From Spirochaetota bacterium (GTDB taxonomy: Bacteria > Spirochaetota > Spirochaetia > Treponematales > Rectinemataceae): a stretch of DNA of 34,154 nt. The stretch lies in assembly GCA_026398595.1 (NCBI GenBank), contig JAPLSO010000066.1, positions 1 through 34,154 of the forward strand. The letters are read 5' to 3'. Positions 16,588 to 23,703 of the stretch are shown here, in pieces; within the stretch, counting starts at the first letter, position 1; the number at the start of each line of letters is the position of its first letter. The notes below the pieces were generated by a model, which did no database searches, was not told the origin of the DNA, and saw nothing but the letters and a program-made list of their open reading frames with translations. A program made the translations under genes and the position numbers.

Positions 16588-17577
16588 TTAGCCCAGGTTC
16601 TCCCAGCCGCCCGACTTCTCCGAACGAAAGAGCGCGTCCAGGACCTTCATGTTGGCGATGGCGTCCTCGGGGGGCGTGGGTTCGGGCCTGCCCTCGGCGA
16701 GCGCCTCGGCGAAGGCTTCGAACATGAGCCTGTACTGGCCGGCGGGGCCGCAGGGGACCACGCGCGTCCCGAGGCCGGTCCGCACCGTCAAGTTGCCGGC
16801 CAGCTCCTCGTACACGTTGAAAGGCAGTTCCACGGTCAGGGAGCCGGAACTCCCCAGGATCTCGACTTTCTGCGACGGGGAGATCTGGGTACCCACGGTG
16901 AACTCGGCTCGAGCCAATCCGAAGTCGAGAATGGCCGAACTTAAGATGTCGGTGCCGAACTGGGGGTCACGCGACAGTAGCGACACGACTCTCCTGGGCT
17001 CGGAGCCTAAGATGTACCGGGCCGAGGAGACGGCATAGCAGCCGATATCCATGATGGCGCCGCCTCCGGCCCCGAGGATGTTTCGGATGTTCTTGGGGTC
17101 CCTGTTGTCGAAGGAGAATCGGGACTGGACGGCGACGATCTTCCCCAGTTCCCCTGAGCGCGCGATTCGCCGCGCCCGCCGCCACTGGGGATGGAAGCGG
17201 TACATGAATGCCTCCATCACGAGGACCTTCCGGGAGCGCGCGAAGGCCACGGCGTCGGCAGCCTGGGCCGCGTTCAGGGCGAAGGGTTTCTCGCAGAGGA
17301 CATGCTTGCCGGCTGCTGCCGCCTTCTTGATCCATTCGGCGTGGAGGTGGTTTGGCAGGGGAATATAGACAGCTTCGATCTGGGAGTCGGCCAGGAGGGC
17401 TTCGTAGGAGCCGTAGGCGCGCGGGATGCAAAGCCGGGCAGCCTCTGCCTCGGCCCTGGCTTTGTCCCGGGAGGCTATAGCGATGACCTCGCAGCGTTCT
17501 GACTCGGCGAGCTGGTCGTGGATTCGCAAGCTGTAATGAGTGGATACCGAAAGTACTCCCCATTTGATCTTTTTCAT
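16588..17577 (-). CDS. Gfo/Idh/MocA-family NAD(P)-dependent sugar dehydrogenase
   Basis: This 329-residue oxidoreductase is likely to act on a sugar or inositol-like substrate. The N-terminal Rossmann fold runs W-G-V-L-S-V-S-T-H-Y with S-R-D-K-A after the second strand. The family motif A-A-A-G-K-H-V-L-C-E-K-P-F lies at residues 87-99 with K97 as the expected catalytic lysine, and G-G-G-A-I-M-D-I-G-C-Y-A-V lies further on, as in the D-xylose/dihydrodiol dehydrogenase branch. The usual glycine-rich G-x-G loop is replaced by G-V-L-S-V-S, which is less common. ATG at 17575-17577 follows AAGGAG; a longer frame to 17643 lacks one. It stands alone between a divergent membrane protein and the sugar operon, so its pathway is not shown by the sequence. 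Confidence 0.88.
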   Translation of the reverse strand: MKKIKWGVLSVSTHYSLRIHDQLAESERCEVIAIASRDKARAEAEAARLCIPRAYGSYEALLADSQIEAVYIPLPNHLHAEWIKKAAAAGKHVLCEKPFALNAAQAADAVAFARSRKVLVMEAFMYRFHPQWRRARRIARSGELGKIVAVQSRFSFDNRDPKNIRNILGAGGGAIMDIGCYAVSSARYILGSEPRRVVSLLSRDPQFGTDILSSAILDFGLARAEFTVGTQISPSQKVEILGSSGSLTVELPFNVYEELAGNLTVRTGLGTRVVPCGPAGQYRLMFEAFAEALAEGRPEPTPPEDAIANMKVLDALFRSEKSGGWENLG

Positions 17578-17600
17578 AGGCTTCTCCTTGTTCACGGCGC

Positions 17601-17609
17601 ATTCTAGCA
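17601..17609 (-). promoter_or_regulatory. Extended -10 promoter of the Gfo/Idh/MocA gene
   Basis: On the minus strand TG-C-TAGAAT is an extended -10 with five of six matches, 23 bases before the ATG; no good -35 is seen 17 bases upstream. It leaves a short leader carrying AAGGAG. Confidence 0.4.
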
Positions 17610-17655
17610 TACTCCGGCTTGACCGCACTCCGCAAATGTGCAAGGTTCATGACAA

Positions 17656-18441
17656 ATGCTTTTTACCCGCATCGCCCTGTCCTTCGTCGTCGCCGGTCTT
17701 TGGATAAGCGCCGCCACCCTCGCAGGTGAGCGCCTCGGCGTCCGACGCGCCGGTCTCATCACCAATCTCCCCTCGAATATTCTGATTTCCTTGCTCTTCG
17801 TCGCCCTCACCAAGGGTACGGACTTCGCTGTGAACCTGACAGCGGGCGTTCCCATGGGCATGCTCATCGATACGATCTTCCTCGTCGTCTTCATGGCCGC
17901 CCTGCGGTATGGCACCTGGCCTGCCCTCGGGGCGGCCCTTGCCGCCTGGATCCTCTCGGCCGCCCTGGTCGTCGGTATCCTTCCTCCCCTTGGGTTCTGG
18001 ACGGCGTCCGCCATCTATGTCGTCTTTGCCCTGCTTCTCTTCAGGCTGGTCACCGCCATCCTCCCGTCCAAGACGCCCGAGAAGAAACCCGTGACATTTT
18101 CCTGGAAGGTCCTGAGCATCAGGGCCTTCTTCGCGGGTAGTGTCGTGGCCGGAGCCGTCTCCCTCGCCCAGGTCGCCCCACCCTACATGACGGGGGTTCT
18201 GGCTACCTTCCCGGCCGTCCTGAGCTCGACGATAGTCATTCTCTCCTTAAGCCAGGGACCCGACTTCGCCCGGGCGACAGGGAGGATCCTTGTCCTTTCA
18301 TCCACCAACATCGTCGTCTACGCAGCCGTCGCCGGCCTTTTCTTCCCCATCGCCGGACCCTGGCTGGGAACGCTCGCTGCCTTCGCCGCCGCCTTCCTCT
18401 ATATTTTCCTCCTGGGAAAGCTCATCCAGCGCCTCCGCTGA
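17656..18441 (+). CDS. Polytopic membrane protein with an internal duplication, function unknown
   Basis: This 261-residue protein has about eight hydrophobic helices and no signal peptide. I do not recognise a characterised family. The two halves resemble each other: G-L-I-T-N-L-P-S-N-I-L-I-S-L-L-F followed by K-G-T-D-F-A (residues ~33-58), and G-V-L-A-T-F-P-A-V-L-S-S-T-I-V-I followed by Q-G-P-D-F-A (~182-208). Each half therefore seems to be a ~4-helix repeat with a conserved P in the helix and a G-x-D-F-A turn, as in inverted- or direct-repeat transporters. It diverges from the dehydrogenase gene and lies 83 bases upstream of the zinc operon, which has its own promoter. ATG at 17656 has only a weak AAGG ten bases upstream. 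Confidence 0.75.
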   Translation: MLFTRIALSFVVAGLWISAATLAGERLGVRRAGLITNLPSNILISLLFVALTKGTDFAVNLTAGVPMGMLIDTIFLVVFMAALRYGTWPALGAALAAWILSAALVVGILPPLGFWTASAIYVVFALLLFRLVTAILPSKTPEKKPVTFSWKVLSIRAFFAGSVVAGAVSLAQVAPPYMTGVLATFPAVLSSTIVILSLSQGPDFARATGRILVLSSTNIVVYAAVAGLFFPIAGPWLGTLAAFAAAFLYIFLLGKLIQRLR

Positions 18442-18489
18442 TAGACAGATCTGGGCTGCCCGCTTGCGCGGCGCCCGCCCCTGGGCGGC

Positions 18490-18518
18490 TTGCCCATTTC
18501 GGTTCGGGAGACTATAAT
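18490..18518 (+). promoter_or_regulatory. Promoter of the zinc-uptake operon
   Basis: TTGCCC (18490-18495), exactly 17 bases, then a perfect TATAAT (18513-18518). Six bases separate TATAAT from the ATG of znuA at 18525, so the transcript should begin at or within a base or two of the start codon. There is no Shine-Dalgarno in that gap. Confidence 0.75.
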
Positions 18519-18537
18519 TTGCGAATGGTTCGCAAAT
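18517..18537. promoter_or_regulatory. Perfect palindrome over the znuA -10/start codon, candidate Zur operator
   Basis: Nine-bp arms ATTTGCGAA (18517-18525) and TTCGCAAAT (18529-18537) surround TGG. The element covers the end of the -10, the expected transcript start and the first codons of znuA. A 21-bp inverted repeat at the promoter of a zinc operon that ends in a Fur-family gene is the expected position and size for a Zur site. The sequence does not match a consensus I can quote, so the assignment rests on position and symmetry. Confidence 0.6.
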
Positions 18538-19418
18538 CGCCAGCCCTCCTGGCCTGTCTCCTCGCTCTGGCTGCTTTTCCCCTCGCGCCCGTCTTGACGG
18601 CGGCTTCGGCGGCCACCTCGGCGGCAGCCGATGTTCCCGTTGTGGCCGTCTCGATACTTCCCCAGGCTGAGTTCGTCCAGGCCATAGCCGGCGACAGGGT
18701 CAAGGTTCTCGTCCTCGTCGGGCCGGGGTCTTCCCCCCACAGCTATGAGCCCACGCCCCGCCAGATGGTCCAGCTCAGCTCGGCGAAGATCTGGTTTGCC
18801 CTGGGCGTCGACTTCGAGAAAGGCTTGAGGCCCAAGATAGCCAAGCTCTATCCTTTTCTGTCCATCGTCGACACGAGCCAGGGTGTCGTGATGAGGAGCC
18901 TCGAAGCCGACGCCGACGAACTGGCGGGCGGAAGGGATCAGCACATCTGGCTGGGCAGGGAGGCGGTCAAGGTCCAGTTGCGCGCCGTGGCGAAGGCCCT
19001 TTCCGCCCTCCTCCCCGCCGAGTCGGCTACCTTCGCTTCCAATCTTTCGGCCTACGAGGCGAAGATCGACGCCGTCTTCTCCGGCTTGAAGCGCGAGCTC
19101 GCCCCTTTCGTGGGGACGAAGGTTCTCGTCTTCCACCCTTCATTTGGCTACTTTTTCGACGATTTCGGCCTGGTCCAGGAGGCTGTCGAGGCTGGGGGCA
19201 AGGAACCTACCCAGCGCGTTCTCTCTGACCTAGTTAAACGTGCCAAGGCCGCAGGCGCGAGGACGATCTTCGTCCAGAAGCAGTTTCCCGTCGAGGCCGC
19301 CAAAACCGTGGCGTCAGCCATTGGAGGCTCCGTCGTCGAGATCGATCCGCTTTCCCCGGCCTGGCTCGAAAATATCGGAGTCATGGGCGCCGCCCTCAAG
19401 AAAAGCCTCACTCGATGA
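18525..19418 (+). CDS. znuA: Zinc/manganese ABC transporter substrate-binding protein (ZnuA-like)
   Basis: This 297-residue cluster A-I metal receptor carries zinc (or Mn) to the permease. A signal peptide covers roughly residues 1-30 (M-V-R-K, hydrophobic core, A-S-A). The metal ligands are visible: H72 in S-P-H-S-Y-E-P, H140 in D-Q-H-I-W-L, H204 in V-F-H-P-S-F-G-Y-F, and D274 in I-D-P-L-S-P. The histidine-rich loop often found in ZnuA before the second ligand is missing; a short acidic stretch E-A-D-A-D-E-L stands there instead. ATG at 18525 is chosen over the upstream TTG at 18519 because the promoter places the transcript start at this ATG. First gene of znuA-znuC-znuB-zur; its stop overlaps an in-frame ATG of znuC. 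Confidence 0.92.
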   Translation: MVRKSPALLACLLALAAFPLAPVLTAASAATSAAADVPVVAVSILPQAEFVQAIAGDRVKVLVLVGPGSSPHSYEPTPRQMVQLSSAKIWFALGVDFEKGLRPKIAKLYPFLSIVDTSQGVVMRSLEADADELAGGRDQHIWLGREAVKVQLRAVAKALSALLPAESATFASNLSAYEAKIDAVFSGLKRELAPFVGTKVLVFHPSFGYFFDDFGLVQEAVEAGGKEPTQRVLSDLVKRAKAAGARTIFVQKQFPVEAAKTVASAIGGSVVEIDPLSPAWLENIGVMGAALKKSLTR

Positions 19419-19429
19419 GAGGAATAAAT

Positions 19430-20257
19430 ATGGAAGAAAGCACTTCGCACACGGCGCTGGTGGCCATCAAGTTCGAGGAAGTTGACTTCTCCCACAAGGA
19501 AGCAGAGGTCCTGCGCGGCGCCTCATTCCATGTGCACCGGGGTGAGTTCGTTGCCCTCGTCGGACCCAACGGCTCGGGCAAGACGACTATATTGAGACTC
19601 GTCATGGGCCTGGCCAAGCCGGACCGGGGTAGAATCGAGGTCCTGGGCCGTAGCCCCGTAAAGGCGCGATCAGGCATCGGTTATGTTCCCCAAGGCATGA
19701 GCTTCGATCCCACCTTTCCCATCTCGGTGGAAGAGGTCGTGCGGATGGGACGCCTCGAAGGCTTTTCGCGGGGCAGGGCGGAGAAGTGCTGCGCCGACGT
19801 CGACTGGGCCCTCGAACTCGCCGCGGTCGACGACCTGAGGGGCCGCCCTTATAGCGCCCTGTCCGGGGGGCAGCGGCGCCGGGTCCTCGTTGCCCGGGCC
19901 CTCGCCTCGGCCCCCGAGCCCCTCATCCTGGATGAACCCACGGCCAACATGGACGCCGACAGCGAAAGCCGTCTCTTCTCCGTTCTCGGCGGCCTCAAGG
20001 CTGGCGTCGGCAAAGCCTCCGCCACGACCATCCTGATAGCCACCCACGACACGGCCTTCGTCTCCTCCCTGACCGATGTCGTCCTCTGCGTCGGGGAGCG
20101 AGGCGACCATGGCGTCATCCATCACGCCGCGAAGCCAATCGAGGATGTTCCTGCCGAACTCTACGGGGGCCACGCCCTCCGCGTCCTTCACGACACCGAA
20201 CTCGAGGACGATGTATGCTGCCAGCCGGGCAAAGGCGGCGAGGAGGCAGCGCGATGA
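19430..20257 (+). CDS. znuC: Zinc ABC transporter ATPase (ZnuC-like)
   Basis: This roughly 275-residue ATPase energises the metal importer. It has Walker A G-P-N-G-S-G-K-T-T, Q-loop Y-V-P-Q-G, signature L-S-G-G-Q-R-R-R, Walker B L-I-L-D-E-P-T and the switch histidine in I-A-T-H-D. ATG at 19430 has AGAGGA six bases upstream; an in-frame ATG at 19415 overlaps the znuA stop (ATGA) and would add five residues. The C-terminal ~40 residues (from G-G-H-A-L-R-V) extend beyond the ATPase fold and end with two adjacent cysteines nearby. Its stop overlaps the znuB start by ATGA. Confidence 0.93.
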   Translation: MEESTSHTALVAIKFEEVDFSHKEAEVLRGASFHVHRGEFVALVGPNGSGKTTILRLVMGLAKPDRGRIEVLGRSPVKARSGIGYVPQGMSFDPTFPISVEEVVRMGRLEGFSRGRAEKCCADVDWALELAAVDDLRGRPYSALSGGQRRRVLVARALASAPEPLILDEPTANMDADSESRLFSVLGGLKAGVGKASATTILIATHDTAFVSSLTDVVLCVGERGDHGVIHHAAKPIEDVPAELYGGHALRVLHDTELEDDVCCQPGKGGEEAAR

Positions 20258-21120
20258 ATTTCTTCGCCTCCCTCTTTGACCCCTCCATGCCCTTCGTCCG
20301 GAATGCCTTTTTAGCCGGCATCCTCTCGAGTGTCCTTTTCGGCGTCCTCGGCTCCGTCGTCACGGTCAAGCGCATCGCCGGTCTCGCGGGAGCCATCTCC
20401 CACGCCGTTCTCGGGGGCATCGGCCTCGCGCTTTTCCTCGCGGCCAGGAACATCGTACCCGGGCTTCCTCCCATCGCGGGCGCCTTTGTCTTCGCCCTCG
20501 CCTCCGCCGCGCTCATCGGCTTCGTTTCCCTCAAGGCCAAGCAGCGGGAGGACACGGTAATCAATGCCCTTTGGGCCATCGGCATGAGCATCGGCATCGT
20601 TTTCATCGCCAAGACTCCGGGGTACGCCGACCCCATGAGCTATCTCTTCGGCAATATCCTCCTCATCTCCACGCGAGACCTCGTCCTTCTCGGCATTCTC
20701 GACCTCGTCGTCGTCCTCCTTGCCTGGCGGTACTACCCCCAGATCGAGGCTAGTGCCTTCGATGAGGAGTTCGCGAAAACCCGAGGCGTCGACACGGATA
20801 AGGTCTTCATGGTCATCCTCGCGGTCACCGCCTTGGCCGTCGTTCTCCTCCAGACCTTTGTCGGCATCGTCATGGTCATCGCCATGCTGACCCTTCCGGC
20901 GGGCACGGCGGGCTATTTTTCAAAGAATCTGGGGGGAATGATGGCGCTGGGCACCTGTTTCTCCCTCGCCTACACTCTTGCCGGGCTCGCCGCGAGCTGG
21001 AGCCTCGATCTGCCGTCCGGGGCCGTGGTCGTCCTGGTCGCCGGCGCTATCTTCCTCCTCGTCTCCGCCGCGAGCATGAGAATGACCTCGGCGCGGCGGT
21101 CCCAAGGAGCCGGAAAATGA
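20254..21120 (+). CDS. znuB: Zinc ABC transporter permease (ZnuB-like)
   Basis: This 288-residue ABC-3 family inner-membrane permease should translocate zinc delivered by ZnuA. Hydrophobic helices run through most of its length. Family landmarks are G-L-A-G-A-I-S-H-A-V-L-G-G-I-G, M-S-Y-L-F-G-N-I-L-L-I and V-G-I-V-M-V-I-A-M-L-T-L-P-A-G-T-A. ATG at 20254-20256 overlaps the znuC stop as ATGA and has AGGAGG at 20241-20246, so translation is coupled. Its own stop overlaps the regulator start in the same way. Confidence 0.94.
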   Translation: MNFFASLFDPSMPFVRNAFLAGILSSVLFGVLGSVVTVKRIAGLAGAISHAVLGGIGLALFLAARNIVPGLPPIAGAFVFALASAALIGFVSLKAKQREDTVINALWAIGMSIGIVFIAKTPGYADPMSYLFGNILLISTRDLVLLGILDLVVVLLAWRYYPQIEASAFDEEFAKTRGVDTDKVFMVILAVTALAVVLLQTFVGIVMVIAMLTLPAGTAGYFSKNLGGMMALGTCFSLAYTLAGLAASWSLDLPSGAVVVLVAGAIFLLVSAASMRMTSARRSQGAGK

Positions 21121-21521
21121 CCAAGGCGAGGGAGGCTGTCCTCGAGGCGCTGGACGCCGCGGCGAGTCCTTTGACGGCTCAGGGAATAGGTGAAAAACTC
21201 TCGCAATGCTGCGACAAGGCCACGGTATACCGAGCCCTGCATTACCTGGAGGAGAAGGGCCTGGCCGACTCCTTCGTCCTCCATTGCGAGGCCCATGGCA
21301 CCGAACGCTATTTCGCGTCTTTGAAGGCCCAGCACCGCCATTGGCTCCACTGCGAGCTCTGCCACGGCTTCGTCGATCTGGGCGAATGCCACTTCGAGCC
21401 CATTCTCAAGGAGATGGAGGCGGCATCGGGAGCACGGATAAAATCTCACACCCTCTATGCCACGGGAATCTGTCCCGTGTGTGGCTTAGCCACACACGAG
21501 GCGGCTGACGTCCAGGGGTAA
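21117..21521 (+). CDS. zur: Fur-family metalloregulator, probable zinc-uptake repressor Zur
   Basis: This 134-residue regulator has an N-terminal winged helix with K-A-T-V-Y-R-A-L-H-Y-L-E-E-K-G-L recognition region (residues 34-49). The C-terminal dimer/metal domain has H-R-H-W-L-H-C-E-L-C (73-82) and C-P-V-C (119-122), the two CxxC pairs that hold structural zinc. Its position as last gene of a zinc importer operon, joined by an ATGA overlap, supports Zur over Fur or PerR. It would repress its own operon when zinc is plentiful; the palindrome at 18517-18537 is the candidate site. A perfect 10-bp inverted repeat lies inside the 3' end of the gene (21477-21497). Confidence 0.9.
   Translation: MTKAREAVLEALDAAASPLTAQGIGEKLSQCCDKATVYRALHYLEEKGLADSFVLHCEAHGTERYFASLKAQHRHWLHCELCHGFVDLGECHFEPILKEMEAASGARIKSHTLYATGICPVCGLATHEAADVQG
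21477..21497. repeat. Perfect inverted repeat inside the 3' end of zur
   Basis: Arms GTGTGTGGCT (21477-21486) and AGCCACACAC (21488-21497) flank a single T. They encode the region of the second CxxC motif, V-C-G-L-A-T-H. As RNA this would form a tight hairpin 24 bases before the end of the operon. No other terminator-like hairpin with a U-tract is seen in 21522-21581. Confidence 0.55.
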
Positions 21522-21581
21522 TCCGAGCACCGGCGAGCGAAGAATACCTGTTATTCTAAATCGGTAGGTCCCAAGAGGCCT

Positions 21582-21842
21582 TTAAGCCTTCTCCCTCTTT
21601 TTGTTTCTGAACCAGAGGACCGTGTCGATCGACACCATGACCATGTTCAGTACATAGAGGTAGACGACGTTGTCGAAGTGATAGAAGAGCTTGTTGGCTA
21701 TACCCGCCGCGTATCCCGCGAGAATGATGATAAGAAACCCCACGCTCTTTCCGTCAGTTCGCCCAGAGGTCCAGGAACGGTAGATGGAGAAGGGCCAGGC
21801 TGCTCCGAAGCAGACCAGCATGATGATTTCGAAGACGCTCAT
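21582..21842 (-). CDS. Small PQ-loop / SemiSWEET-like membrane protein
   Basis: This 86-residue protein has three hydrophobic helices (residues ~4-20, 33-49, 57-76) and a basic C-terminus F-R-N-K-K-R-E-K-A. The first helix carries A-W-P-F-S-I-Y-R-S, a P-x-S turn like the PQ-loop, followed by S-G-R-T-D-G-K-S-V-G-F, which recalls SemiSWEET half-transporters that dimerise to carry small sugars. Sugar transport is only a suggestion. ATG at 21840-21842 has no Shine-Dalgarno, but a promoter ends six bases upstream. It is convergent with the zinc operon. Confidence 0.7.
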   Translation of the reverse strand: MSVFEIIMLVCFGAAWPFSIYRSWTSGRTDGKSVGFLIIILAGYAAGIANKLFYHFDNVVYLYVLNMVMVSIDTVLWFRNKKREKA

Positions 21843-21848
21843 AGGCTC

Positions 21849-21877
21849 ACTCTAGCCTTGTGCCGAACTCCTGACAA
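21849..21877 (-). promoter_or_regulatory. Promoter placed for a leaderless transcript of the PQ-loop gene
   Basis: On the minus strand TTGTCA (21872-21877), 17 bases, TAGAGT (21849-21854), then GAGCCT and the ATG. The predicted transcript start coincides with the start codon. Confidence 0.5.
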
Positions 21878-21909
21878 TGTCCCGGACTCAGGGACGCGTG
21901 GCCAGGGCA

Positions 21910-21946
21910 GCCGGCGCGGCACAAATAGTCTGTACGGCCGGCGCGG
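21910..21946 (+). repeat. Direct repeat upstream of the outer-membrane protein gene
   Basis: GCCGGCGCGG occurs at 21910-21919 and again at 21937-21946 in the 186-base gap between divergent genes. A similar GGCCGGCGCG lies at 26037-26046 in another intergenic gap. The role is unknown; it is GC-rich and could be chance in this genome. Confidence 0.35.
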
Positions 21947-21993
21947 ATAATTGTTGCAGACTGACCCATAAAGCGCCACACTGTATTTAAGGA

Positions 21994-22015
21994 GTCCGGG
22001 GATCGAGCCCCGGAC
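21994..22015 (+). promoter_or_regulatory. Leader hairpin just before the ribosome site of the first outer-membrane protein
   Basis: Perfect 8-bp arms GTCCGGGG (21994-22001) and CCCCGGAC (22008-22015) with loop ATCGAG end two bases before GGGGAGGA (22017-22024), the ribosome binding site of the gene starting at 22029. A possible promoter, CTGACC-17-TATTTA, ends at about 21989, so the hairpin would be at or near the 5' end of the mRNA, where it could protect it or influence translation. Confidence 0.5.
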
Positions 22016-22028
22016 CGGGGAGGAAGTT

Positions 22029-23693
22029 ATGAGGAGATTCTTAGTCGTCCTGATTTTGTGCGCCGCCTTTGTGGGTCAGTTGGAGGCTCAGGGCGCCGCT
22101 TTGGCATTCAGGGACGACCCGGACATCGCCAAGGCCTTCGCCGAGTATATCATGGACGGAAGGGTGCCCGTCACCAACAGCTTCGTCTTCTCGGGCAACG
22201 AGGCAGCCGAAATCCTTGCGTACGATGGCCGCCTCGCGAAGGATCCCGGTTTCAAGAGCAGGCTGCTTTTCTCCTTTAACCCCGGCATTATCGGGGTCAC
22301 GGGCATCGAGGGCTACAAATTTGGCCCTGGCGCCGATCCCACCCTCCTCTATTACCTCGACGGCGTGCCCGTCTTTCTCGAGCTGGGCGCCGGCATGGCA
22401 GCGGGCGACGCTGTTGCCGGTAAGGTCAAGTTGGACAGCGCGGTGCGGCAGAACTACGTCGGGGCCGATCCGGCATCAGGAGCGCTTTCATTCTACGCCC
22501 CCTGGAACATCACCTCCGTCATCCGGACCTTGTTCAGCTGGCGATTCCCCCAAGAGGGCTGGATATCGACCGGCACCACGAATTACTGGATCGCGGCGGG
22601 CCGCTTCAAGGCCGGCCTCGGAGACGGCCACTTCGGCAACACCTTCCTCAACTCCCGGGCCGAGTGGTACGACCAGGTCCAGGGCGCCCTGGGCAACGAG
22701 AACCTCCGCTTCACCTCCCTCATCGGGACCTCGGCCACTCACCTCAACCAAACAGAGGCCCTGATCCAGTACAGGGGACGGACCGCCTACGATGCCGGCA
22801 ACAACAGCATCGACCCCTGGGATCCTATCAATAACCACGACCTGACGCCCGAGATGGAGGCGGTCAAGATGTTTGCCTACAGCCAGCTCGAGGCTCGGTT
22901 CTGGGACAGGTTCCGCTTCGGCATCGGGCAGATGAACATGATAGGAGGCAAGTATCCCGGCCTGGCCGATATCCTGCCCACGGTTTTCTGGCACAACAAC
23001 TACACGGCCGGCTACACCAACGTCATGCTTTCCTTGAGCGCTGCCCTCGTACCCTTCGACGGGCTCCAGCTCTTCGGCGAGTTCACGCTGGACGATTTCA
23101 GGGGCGCCGACGAGGACGCGACGACCAAGCCTGCGTCCTATGGCTGGCAGGCGGGTGGCAGCTATTCGTTCAAACCGGAGGACGGACTGATCGTCACGAC
23201 GGGAGGGGAATACACTTCCACCAGCGAATGGATCTACTGCCGCTGGCAGCCCTACCTCACCATGTACCAGCGCCATATCATCGGCCCAAGCTGGGGCACG
23301 GACTGGCCTCTCGGCTTTGCCTACGGACCCGACGCCAACCATGTGGGAGTCTACGCTAAAGCCTCGCTGAAGACAGGGGCCAGCCTCGAACTGGACTACG
23401 AGTATCTACAGAAGGGCCCCATCTACATGGGCATGACGGACGCCAACGGCAATCCCATCTACTACGACTACGACACCCGGACGGACATCACCCGGAGCAG
23501 CTCCCTCGCGGCGATCGAAGCCCTGCCCGACCAGCTGAGCCACGGCGTCACCCTGAGGGCTGCCTGGCCCCTGTCCTGGGGCCTGGAAGTAAACGCGGCC
23601 CTCCAGTACTGGAACCATACGAACTACCGGAACGTCGCGGGGGATTCGCGGCAGTTCTTCCTCTACTCGGGCGGCCTGCGCTGGAAGTATTGA
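22029..23693 (+). CDS. Outer-membrane beta-barrel protein, function unknown
   Basis: This 554-residue exported protein has a short signal peptide (M-R-R-F-L-V-V-L-I-L, cleavage near L-E-A-Q, residue 20). The body is made of alternating aromatic and polar strands (for example Y-W-I-A-A-G-R-F-K, F-R-F-G-I-G-Q-M) and the protein ends in an aromatic strand, L-R-W-K-Y, the usual signal for barrel assembly. It has the size of a spirochaetal porin or Wzi-like barrel but lacks the motifs shared by the two barrels at 23704 and 26095. The ATG follows a strong GGGGAGGA site and a leader hairpin. It is convergent with the next barrel gene, with only ten bases between stops. Ligand or partner cannot be told. 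Confidence 0.8.
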   Translation: MRRFLVVLILCAAFVGQLEAQGAALAFRDDPDIAKAFAEYIMDGRVPVTNSFVFSGNEAAEILAYDGRLAKDPGFKSRLLFSFNPGIIGVTGIEGYKFGPGADPTLLYYLDGVPVFLELGAGMAAGDAVAGKVKLDSAVRQNYVGADPASGALSFYAPWNITSVIRTLFSWRFPQEGWISTGTTNYWIAAGRFKAGLGDGHFGNTFLNSRAEWYDQVQGALGNENLRFTSLIGTSATHLNQTEALIQYRGRTAYDAGNNSIDPWDPINNHDLTPEMEAVKMFAYSQLEARFWDRFRFGIGQMNMIGGKYPGLADILPTVFWHNNYTAGYTNVMLSLSAALVPFDGLQLFGEFTLDDFRGADEDATTKPASYGWQAGGSYSFKPEDGLIVTTGGEYTSTSEWIYCRWQPYLTMYQRHIIGPSWGTDWPLGFAYGPDANHVGVYAKASLKTGASLELDYEYLQKGPIYMGMTDANGNPIYYDYDTRTDITRSSSLAAIEALPDQLSHGVTLRAAWPLSWGLEVNAALQYWNHTNYRNVAGDSRQFFLYSGGLRWKY

Positions 23694-23703
23694 GAAGTAT
23701 TGG

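Noticed and set aside
22488-23342. Minus-strand open frame of 284 codons inside the first barrel gene
   Set aside because: No signal, motif or ribosome site; the plus strand has signal peptide, barrel pattern and an aromatic C-terminus.
23684-23702. Tandem GAAGTATTG at the end of the first barrel gene
   Set aside because: A single short duplication around a stop codon, explained by slippage; no sign that it acts as a site.
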